DNA from: Ophiothrix spiculata
Lineage: Eukaryota; Echinodermata; Ophiuroidea; Amphilepidida; Ophiotrichidae
NCBI GenBank assembly: GCA_000969725.1
Contig: JXSR01S027558.1
DNA: 22,844 bases
Strand: one strand, 5' to 3'
Shown here: positions 1-10,600 of the stretch, piece after piece
Layout of the letters: each line of letters begins with the position of its first letter
How positions within the stretch are numbered: position 1 is the first letter of the stretch
Translations under genes and position numbers: made by a program
The notes under the pieces: generated by a model
What the model saw: the letters and a program-made list of their open reading frames with translations, nothing else
Told to the model about the DNA's origin: nothing
Database searches by the model: none

Positions 1-530
1 TATCCCACCACTGCCACCTTTGTCAAATGTAAGATGTCAGGGTTTCAAGGCACCTTTATCCCACCACTGCCACCATTGTCAAAGATAAGATGTCTAGGTT
101 GCAAGGCAACTCTATCCCTCCACTGTCACCATTGTCAAAGATAAGATGTTGGGGTTTCAAGACACCTCTATTTCACCACTGCCACCATTGTCAAGGGTAA
201 GTTATCAGGGTTTCAAAGCACCTCTATCCCACACTGCCATTGTTGTCAAATGTAAGATGTCAAGGTCTCAAGGCATCTTTAGCCCACCACTACCACCATT
301 GTCAAAGATAAGATGTCAGGCTTTCAAGACATCTCTATCCCACCACTGCCATCATTTTCAAAGGTAAGTTGTCAGGGTTTCAAGGCATCTTGATATCACC
401 ACTTCCACTATTGTCAAATGTAAGATGTCATGGTTTCAAGGCACCTCTATCCCACCACTGCCATCATTGTCAAAGGTAAGAAATCAGTATTTCAAGGCAC
501 CTCTGTCGTAAGATATCAATGTTTCAAGTC
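1..530. repeat. Minisatellite, 56-bp unit, about 9 copies
   Basis: The phrase TATCCCACCACTGCC recurs at 1, 57, 113, 169, 225, 280, 336, ~392, 448 and, degraded, ~504. Spacing is 56 bp, with one 55-bp step. Each unit also carries GTCAAAGATAAGATGTCAGG and TTTCAAGGCACCTCT. The array begins before the window, and its last unit is truncated. The unit length is not a multiple of three and frames are interrupted, so it is not a coding repeat. Many units contain GGTAAG or GATAAG, which resemble splice donors. Confidence 0.95.
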
Positions 531-578
531 GTCTCTGTTCCACTAAGAACTGGTTGCAAATTTGCCCTTTTACACCCC

Positions 579-1267
579 TTACGGGAGGTCGGAGCCTCAC
601 GATTTCTGAAAATTTATTTTGATCATAAATTAAAAACTAATAAAGTAAACTATATAAAAGTATACATTTTTAGAAAGGGAATTTCACAAGGAATCTATTG
701 ATAGCATCATATTCTTGATTTAAGAACTCGCTTTTTAGTAACTCACCAAAAAACGAGTTATTTTGCCAAAATTTTTTGAACAAGCCTTAGAAAAATACTA
801 TCCTGCCAAAATGTTCAAAAATAGGTATAAGTCATCTATATCGATGGTTCTAGGGAATGTTGTCTCAATTTTTTGTTTAATCCCCTAGTTTTGAAAATTT
901 TGGTCCGAAAAGGCCAAAAATTCATTTTTTTCACAAAATCATGATTTTTTGGCATTTTTGGGCACTTTTTGGCCATTTTTGTGAAAACAATCCCCAGAAC
1001 TATCGATTTAGATGATTTTTACCTATTTTGGAAGATTTTTGCTAAATAATACTTTTTCTAGGCTTGTTCAAAAAAATTTGGCAAAATAACTCGTTTTTGG
1101 CGAGTTTCTAAAAAGCGAGTTCTTAAAATTTGATTTTGATGCTATAAATGGATTCCTTGTCAAATTCCCTTTCTAAAAATTTATACATTTATGTAGTTTA
1201 CTTTATTAGTTTTCAAGTTATGATAAAAACAATTTTTAGGAATTGTGAGGCTCCGACCTCCCTTAAG
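579..1267. mobile_element. Foldback/palindromic MITE, ~690 bp
   Basis: GGGAGGTCGGAGCCTCAC at 583-600 returns as the reverse complement at the right end (1245-1262). Complementarity continues inward almost without break: AAAGCGAGTTCTTAA / TTAAGAACTCGCTTTTT, then GGCTTGTTCAAAAAAATTTG and TATCGAT. Arms are about 579-867 and 985-1267 around an AT-rich centre with AAAATCATGATTTT. The left arm carries ~55 nt not matched on the right. No transposase coding is visible. It lies in the intron upstream of exon A. Confidence 0.88.
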
Positions 1268-1459
1268 AATACAATATTCTCATAAGATAAAAACAACTGG
1301 GTCGATTTGAAACTTTAAATTGGAATATCTTTAGTGGTGATCTTTCTTATGACAGTGAAAACTAACATTTGAAAAATCAGATCATGTGTCAGACTTATAT
1401 TGCAAAATATGCCCATTGTTGTTAACTAATAGACTGTTAATGTTTCGTGTTCGGTGCAG

Positions 1460-1616
1460 GTGTGTGATGAAGATGGACCACCACTGTCCATGGATCAACA
1501 ATTGCTGTGGGCACAAGAACCATGCACATTTCACATACTTCCTTATAGTTGCCCCACTGGGGTGTCTCCACGGTGCCGCTGTCTTTGTATATACCATTTA
1601 TGTGCAATTATATAAG
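1460..1616 (+). CDS. ZDHHC6: ZDHHC6 exon A: DHHC catalytic motif and third membrane segment
   Basis: The acceptor is TTCGGTGCAG at 1450-1459, with a branch-point-like ACTAAT about 36 nt upstream; the donor AAG|GTGAGT follows 1616. The first base completes an Arg codon (phase 2), then come CVMKMDHHCPWINNCCG and 35 further residues. The catalytic cysteine of DHHC is at 1485-1487, and the following CCG cysteines and NHxxF histidine match the zinc-binding part of the DHHC-CRD fold. FLIVAPLGCLHGAAVFVYTI is hydrophobic and fits the third membrane helix. Reading runs open upstream of 1460, but that stretch does not resemble the rest of the CRD, so it is intron. No key residue is missing. Confidence 0.96.
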
Positions 1617-4600
1617 GTGAGTCTTTTAAGTAATTTAAATATGATCACTTTTGAGAAATACTTGGGATTGAATTCAGAATTCTTCATAAATAAAACAACC
1701 TACTTTTCTTGCACATATGTGGGTTGCTCTGGCAAAATGAGCAGAAAGTTATGAATGAAGATTTTGAATAAATGGCTTAAAAAAATAAATGGCTAAGTAA
1801 AAATATGTTGAAAAGGTCGAATTTCAATATTTGACATAAAACGCTTCCATACATAAGTGTTTAAATCTACTTTGAGTTTCGAAGGTCAGTTATGTTGGGA
1901 AGTGCAATTAATCACAGTAAATTGATCGCATGAGTAATCGGTAATCTTTAAATCGATTTGCAGCTTATTTTTATTGCCAGATTTTCAGTGGACTGCCTTG
2001 TATTTTAATCTCTGAATTGAGAGAGAAAGTGTTGACATAATATATATCATTCGGAAGCTGAGATTATAGAAAATTACATTATGCCATAAACTCAATTTTG
2101 AAATTCGCAACTTTTCGCTCATTTTGCCAGAGCACCCCTCATATAGATAGCTGTTGTATGTAAATTTTGTTTGGCAATTGCAAATCTGCCATTGTAAGTT
2201 TTTCTGGGTACCGGGTACTTATTGTTGCCTTCTAAATATTGTGTTGTCCTATTGATTCCTTGTAGCTGTATGTGCCTTGATCTCAATTTAGGAGGATAGG
2301 TTGAACTATCTATTATAGTAGTCTGAAAAAAACAACCCTTTTCATTCTGGACGGGACCAAATCGCACCGTGCATGAACAACAAACCAATCAAATCGATTA
2401 TCAAGTCACACAGCAACAGAACTGTCAAATCACACGAACTCACAAGCAGTGTTCCCGCTAAGGATTTTGACTTTGCGCCACAGCATCATAAGATAAAAAA
2501 TACATCTCGCCATTGCCAATTTCGGAAAGATTACCTCAAAAATTAAGAGTAATTTTGAATATAATCTGAATAAAACTGAAATAAATGAAGGTTGTGTATA
2601 ACCAAAACCCTATTTTTGACTTTTTGTTTGGGAACCTCTTGCGCCAATATTTTGAGCTGCTGCGCCAATTTCGCGACATACGGCCTTAGCGGGAACACTG
2701 CTCACAAGCCTCGCGTGAGTAAGGTGTGAACTTTAACCTCAGCGCACAAGACATGAAAAAGCTTTCTTTACGCTACTTGAACTTGGATATGATAAAGTTA
2801 CAATTGTGATTAATAAAGGAAAATCATATTCCCATGATCAGTGAAAACGTCACTGTGTGAACATTTCTTTTCCAACCAGTTTTAGTATTTGTATTACTTT
2901 AAAATTTCTTTTGTAATTTACAAGCACGATATTAAAGTAAAGCATCCCGAAAATGATAGAGACAATTGTCACTCCAATGTTAGTTGATTTCTGCACCATT
3001 TCATTTAAGATGATATCGTCAGATGGTGAAGCAAGGCAAGACTTCCTTTTTCATCTGTTTTGTGTCTATCCTACCATTCTCAGCTAATTCATTTAATTTC
3101 ACCGCCTTTTCAAGGCAAAGCAATATCGTCAGATGGTGCAGCAAGACAATGGCAAAGGCCTCCTTTCTGTATTTGTGGTCAATCCTACTATCACTTGTTC
3201 AATATTTTTGTGATTTCAGCATCTTAAGATCATTGGATCCTTTATAACCCCCAGCATGTCCATTATAACCCCTTAAATTTGTTTTATCAATTCATGAGAA
3301 AATATGTGTAGGTAGAAAAGTATCTACGCCAGTTCCTTTAAAAACGTATGGGAAGCATCTGCATCATTGATGTCCTCGTTATGAGTTCAGCATCTTTTTT
3401 ATTGCTAAACGATATTGTCAGATGATGAGACAATATGATGACCTTCCTCCTGTTTCAATGGTCAATCCTACTAATCCCAACAACATCTTGTTAATTTCAG
3501 CACCTTTTCATTGCAAGACGATATCGTCACATGGTGAAACAGGAAGATGACGAAGGCCTTCTTCCTTACGGTATTCCTCATCTATTTGCAACATTCATAG
3601 GCTTAGGGTTTTCATTAGGTGTCTCATTAGCTGTACTTTTTCTATTTTATACACAGGTGAGTATATATATTTCTAATTCACTGGTAAACTTGGAACACTT
3701 TAAATTGGAAGTTGAAAAATTCAAAAACTTTTAGGATTTGAATCCCTGACCTACTTTTCAGGTGAGGATGCTACCACTGATCAACACCGGTTCACAAGGT
3801 AGGCTTGGTATAAATTTTACTAGTAAAGATTATGACTTACTACAAGTGTCTCTAGTAGCAATATGGATATTTAGAAGCAAGGTGTCCAGGGTTCATAACC
3901 TTACATGTGGTATCCTGATTTTTGCTCTTTCAACTGGATGTTTTTAAGTGGTGTCAGAACATTAAAAATAGCCTGAATTTTAACTTCATCCAATTTATTA
4001 TTAAATTTAATTGCTTCGTCATTGGTATATATTAAAGGGAGAAGGAAAAATGCACCTATCCAAAATCGAACCCTGATCCCTACATTTCACTTTTTCTCAC
4101 ACATGACTATTTTCCCCCTTTTTTTCACTTTTGGGAATAAAAGTGCATATGCACAGGAAAAAATCTGGATGAACTGCGTTTGTCCCCTCTCACCGAAAAG
4201 TCTGGCTATCCCACTGCCCGTTGTATAAATATTGTTTGTTTTTACATTATTTTGTCATGAATTTGTTATTGCCTGAAAATGATCACAATTGACACGTTTC
4301 TGTTTCTGTAATAAAATAGGCTACACATTTCCATTGAAGTTTTCATTAAGTTATATTGTTTATTTAAACTGTCGGCAAAGGAGAATAATTTTCCCTATTG
4401 ACTCCTCGTATACACATACGTGTAAATGCAAGCATGTGAAAACTGATGCCTCAAAATAAATACATTTTCATAGGCTTTGCGACCAAAGACATTCGCTCGT
4501 CTGTGTGACATTCGCTCTTGATATTCGCTCTGACTTTGGACGCCAAGCCTTATTGAAAATCAGGGAGGGGGGGGGGGGTTCAGAGAAGGATGAGGAATGC

Positions 4601-7600
4601 ACTAACATAGAACAGGAGTATCAGCTCTTTAAACCTAGCACACTCACAAGATCCCTTTCAAGCAAAAAGCCAACAGACAAGGGTCCACTTCGAATTGAGA
4701 GAATTTTTAGTTTTAGCTGTTAACAGATACTACTATTTGTTCCCAACCCCTTATTTCAACAGCAGAGCTGTTAATTTTATGAGCCTCATCTGGATTAATT
4801 ATTACAAACAAAAAGGATATAGATTATAAGTTTTACAAGAACAATAATGAATTAAAAACAAAGATAATATTTTTGTTGTCATTTGTTGATAGTTTTTTTC
4901 CCATTTGTTTTCAGGTTAGGTCAATATGGAAAAATGAAACAGGAATTGAAAGTTGGATTGTTGCTAAGGTAAGGTGGATAAGTTTGTCAAGTGAGTGCAA
5001 GAAAGTTGTGTCTGCAATAGCTGCTTTTTTCATAAATTTGGATTGCACACTGCATTATAATGTCCGGTCTAGGCTCAGTATCTCACCATTTCAAAAGTCA
5101 CTGACATATTGCAGGGACATTTTGATAAGGGATGCCACTTTTCAGGTTTTAACCTGTAATCAGGTTTTTTAGAAGCTCAAACCATTATTTCAGGTTTTTT
5201 ATAACCTCAAATTTGTATATTTTCATATTTTTTCAGCCCTTTTTTGAGTATCTCTCAAGAATTGATGGCTTTTTCAAGTTTTTTTTCAATGAAATCAGTG
5301 TTTGAGGGATTTTTCACATTTCAGTGACAAGGCGTTTAATAAATATAACTTATGGCAGCCATTGCAGATATTTTATTTAAGCGTTCTTTTTTTCAGGGTA
5401 ACTCATTCAGTGACTGAGCACTGATATTCTAGGAGGCCCTGAAAATGGCTGTTAAATTGTGCAAGCCATATACAGTTTTTTGTATCCAATCACAAGTTAT
5501 AAATAAACTTGTTACATCAGCTTACGTGCTTGACAAATTTGTTTTGCAAAGAGTTGGGGTTGGCAGTTCAGGCCTCCTTGCGATTTGCGAAACTAATTTG
5601 TCAAGTGTGTAAGCTGATGTTACCAATAACTTCTGTACTACTGTCCCTAAGGTAAATGTTCCACTTTATTTGTTTTGTGAAATTTTAATTTGTATTGAAA
5701 TCAACTTCAAAATGAGGGGTCAGCCACTTTAAATGAGTAACAATTGGCAAAGTTATGGATGAAAAACGTACACTGAAATTCAATCATATAATGCCCCAAA
5801 ATGGGCTTCTCTATGGGAAATTTGTACACAATTTGTCCATGTTTTGACCCAGTTTCAGATCTAGCGGTGCTCCTAACAAAAATGCACTTTTGTTTCATTG
5901 CATCTGTTTGGTATCATTTGGAAGGTATGGTTTCAAAGAAAATACATATTTTTTTATCCATTGAACCTGAACAGAATTAAAGTTAAGAGCTTAAAAAAAT
6001 TCTGCTGGCACAGTTGTTGAACATGTAAAGCACCCTCAACGTGTTCATATATGAAATACTCTACCTAAGGGTTAAGCACTGGATGGTTAAAGCACTGGAT
6101 GGTTAAATTCTTGGATTTTATTGTATTCAAATAACTTGAAGCTGTAAGGAGAATTTTTGTCAAATCTTCATTTTCAATGGCTGTCTAACGGGATGGAATT
6201 GCATGCATGGCATGTTGCTTGAGACTAAATAATACTGTAAGGCCAAGAAAAAAAAATGTTTTGTTTCCCTCAAGTGGAATTTCTGAAAAATTGAGTCGGT
6301 TGGCCAGAAATTATTTTTTTAATATTTTTTTTTAAAAAGCACCTAATCTGAGCAAAATTGGGTGCTTTCCTGACCCTTTTTTTTTTTAAATTTTTGAATA
6401 GGGTCGGTCGCTGAGGGCAACACAATAATTTTTTTTTTGCCTAATAATATTGTTTAAATTTTACAGGCCAGATCGAGACAGAGAGCATTAGACCAGCAGT
6501 ATGTGTTTCCATATGACTTGGGTTGGAAGCAGAATGTACGTCAAGTCTGCACTTGGGAAGGGGTTGTTAGGGGAGATGGCATCTCATGGCCGGTGGTACA
6601 AGGCTGTGACCAATATTCATTAACTGTAAGTATATGGAAATAGACAACAACAAAAACAGGGTCTATAGATTCCATCATTGTAATCATCATTATAATTTAA
6701 ATGTCTTTATGATATAATTTTAGCTACTGTCAGTTGATTTAAAGCACCATTTTTTTCAGCAGTGGTTACCGCATATATGTTTTTGTTGAAATTTTCACAT
6801 GTACATGTAAAAACAATTCTAAATTTTCAGAATATTTAAGATTTTATGCATGTTGTTGAAGTTATCAGATTTGATCTTACTATTTTGACCCAGTCTGGGT
6901 CTTTTAATTCATGAAATTCAAAATTTAAACAACAACAATAACAACAAAAAGAATGATTAAAATAGAGATTTAAAAAAGTGCCAAAATCGCCCACTTCACC
7001 CATATATATTTTTATATAAATCTAACTTGTTTGAAATGATTTAAAGATCACAAATGGAATTGCCAACAAAATTGTTTAAAGAGCCATTTATATAACTCCA
7101 ACTCAAATGAGATTGACCTCTATAAAAAGCTTAAAAAGTTTAGTATTTTACCCAGACAAATTTTCGTTATAGTTTCCAAAAATATAACTAAAGGAACAAA
7201 AGACATGTTTTGACAAGTAGTAATTTTTTGAACTACATGTTTTTTTTTGCATTTTCAAACTCAAATGGTGAAAGCAAATGCACTGTAAAAAAGTGTATGT
7301 ACTACGCAGTGCGCAAAAATAGAAGCATGCAAAATTAGTCAAAATTAGTCGTGCACGGAAATATTCATGCTTGCAGTAAGATCCTTGTTAAGAAATGTAT
7401 ACCTTACTTAGTTTTCATTATTTGTAGAGTTGCGGTTTGATTAATTTGATATGGGAAGGGGGTACTCAAGTTTGGTATGGGTAGTAACATGCTGCTTGGA
7501 AAAATGAAGAATCATAAAAATACTTATTTTCAAGAAACGGGGGCCCATATCTATTTATTAAATGCCAAAATCTATAGTTGGATTTATACAAAAATATAAA

Positions 7601-10600
7601 TTTTCAACACAAATATGTGCTAATGAAGTGTCAAGTATTCCGAGGGTTTTTTTTTTTTGGGGGGGGGGGGAAATACCCCATCTTAGTTATTTGTCACAAA
7701 TTTTAGATACTTTTAGGAAAAAAATTTGAGAGGAAGAACCATAAAAGTACTAAATATTTTAAGGAAAAATTGGGTAACAGGTTGATTTTGTTACCAATAT
7801 ACCTATAGCCACTTTGGTACAAACTACCTTGCAAGGGGATGATACCACCAGCCTTGTAATGTCAGGAACCGGGGTCAGGAAAAAACATTTCTATAGAGCC
7901 AAAGTCAAAATAAATATCCAAAAATGGACACATGTATATCCCCTGGAATTCTAAAGGGTACACATGTGTACCCCTGGAAATCTATGTGTAATCTTTAGAT
8001 TTCCAGGGGGAGCAGGAAGTTGGGTTCAGGGTTGATTTTTTTTTTGCACCCCGTTCAGGAGCAATTTTTCCTAGTAATTACTGCTTTTTTTCCCTATTCC
8101 CTGTTCAGGGGGATTTTTTTCTTCTGCCTGTGGAGGGGGATTTTTTTCCCCCAAAAATTTCCTTCTTCCCACTGGAAATCTAATGGTGCGCCCTTAATAA
8201 TGACAAAATAGTTTGTGTGATTATGACATCGGGAACAGACCCTGATTTACACAATATACACAAGTCATTGTCAACTTAAAAAAGGTCAAAAATTGAGAAG
8301 TTCATTATATAAATTAACTGTGACAGGCAGGAATGGGACATTTCACAGAAATACACAAACAATAATTTGGTTTTATCTGACCTAACTCAATTTCTATAAG
8401 TTTGTTCATGCGTAGAAGTTGAACTTCCTTAATTCCCATATTCATTCTATATATAATAACTTAACAATATATGCAATGTGTGTGTGGAAAACAATTTTTT
8501 TCAATCAATCAAGGGGACATTCACATAAATGCTGTTTTGAGCTGTTTAATTTTGGGAACATAGTGTAGCTTATAAGCCAAACAATAATTTATTGGACAGT
8601 GTAAATAAAAATCCAGAGTACGGGGCCTCACTGTTTGTAAATGCAACCGCTGCATGGAATTGTGTTTAAATCGTCCAATAAATACATTTTGCCTATAGGT
8701 TTTTTTCAAATGCAGCAGGTGAATGCCCAGCACTTTCTGTCTAAATTTGATATTTTCCTCCTATTTGATCTTTTTTTCCTTTTTCCATTCTGTGTTCTCA
8801 ATGTTTCTTCTTTTCTTACTTTTTTCTTTTTTTACACTTTCTTTTCCCTCCTTTTCCCCCTGTTTTTGCTTCCTTTTCTATTTTTTTCTTTTTCATTCAA
8901 ATTTTGCCCATTCTCTGTTTGCTTTCCTTTCTTGTGTTCTATTTTCTTCCTTGTCTTTCTCCCCTCTTCTTTCCTTCTCTTTTTAATTTCTTTCCACTTT
9001 CTCATATTTTCTCTCTTTCTTTACCCTTTCCTTTATTTCCTTCTCTAATTTCTTCTCTTCCCCCTTTTTAATTGTATCTCCTACCAACCATACCCCTGGA
9101 TGCCATTTTACTTAAAGTTTCAAATTTGCTGCATTTGAAATAGATAACCTCTATGCTTTTGATCTTTCCCTTAATGGTTTTGGTTGCTGGTGTCAAAATG
9201 CAATAGTAAGATGGAACAATTTTGATTAAAGGTGCATATTACAGCATTACTCGGGGGTAACTTATATTGGTGTCCAGGTAATCACCTGAGTTTCGCAGGT
9301 TCTGAAGGGACCCTAGACCAAATATTGACAAAAATGGGTGAAATGATACCCTACCTGAGACCATAAATCTACATGTACCATATCTGTTCAAATGGATTCC
9401 TTATCTGGGACTCTACCAGTTCAAATTAATACCCTATCTGAGACCATACGCAAATGTGACAAATAATGATTACAAGAAATCATAGGTAAAATGTACCTGT
9501 ACACCATTAGAAACACTTTTATTGGCAACTTAAGGCACCATTGTCATTAATTCAACCATTCTTTCTTAGTTTGATACCCTATCAGAGACTCAAAAGCTAA
9601 CTTTGCACCCTATGACCCTATGTGAGACTTGCAGAGTACCAGGTTGATTTTGATACCCTATATTGTAAGTCTGTAGACCTGTCCAGGTCTCACCTTTTTG
9701 GTAACGCGGGTGATTACCTGGCCAGGATATCAAGTTACCCCGGGCAGCATTGATAGTATTTTTTTAAAAGTTAAAACATGCTGTAATATACAACTTAAAA
9801 GTGCAAGGCTATTCCCTATATATAAAATGATAGTCTATATGTCTGTCACCATGTTTAGTTTGACATTACTTTAACATCATAAATTAGCAGAATACCAAAA
9901 AGATTTTGAATTTAGCAGCAGATAGTTGATTAGAAAACATTTCAAGTTTCAATTCTAGAGGGCAGTATGTATCTATAACAATGATAGTAAGTGGGATGGA
10001 AGCGTGGGGTTTACACATATTGGTTTACATTATAAATCAGAGTGATAAATAGAAAGAAAAAATGAACGAAAACAAACAACAACTGGCCTTATATGCAAAA
10101 TATTAGGATTGGTATATTTTCAAACAAATGTCTGCCTTTTTGGGCTTTTTTTTTTTGGGGGGGGGGGCATTTTGGGGCTAGACAAACTGAATGCAGAAAG
10201 TGAAATGTAGTTAAAAAAATTATCTTTGGCAGTATCAGTTCTTGAAATTCTGATATGATTTCGGTGCCATTCCATTTAAAACAAGCTGCAGAAACACAAT
10301 GGTTCATGGTATTTAAGAGGGTTTTTTTGTATAGATTTTGTCACATATTACAGTGTTCTTGGTAGTATTTTAAAAATGGAATGGAAGAGAAAAATACAAA
10401 GAACGTACAAAAATGAATCTATTGACATAAGAGACCATAAAAAAGAAATACAATGTAAAGTTAAAGCTTTGACAAATCAAAAAATTTGCAAATACTTTAG
10501 TTTATTATAGTCGTCAATATCTATTACTGAACAGTATTATTCTCGTTTATTTAATAAAATAAGCGAAAGTATTCACATTGGTATGAAAGAAGTATTTCTC

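Noticed and set aside
1386-1459. In-frame upstream extension of the DHHC exon with a Met start
   Set aside because: It does not resemble the conserved cysteine-rich lead (CxxC...HC) of DHHC domains, and a good AG acceptor lies exactly where family similarity begins.
4505-4723. 72-codon frame with a Gly run
   Set aside because: It crosses a G12 run, has no recognisable domain, and lies within a mapped intron.
8641-9048. 135-codon Phe/Leu-rich open frame resembling a membrane protein
   Set aside because: It is the translation of a T/C tract, and a second frame is equally open. Composition explains it.
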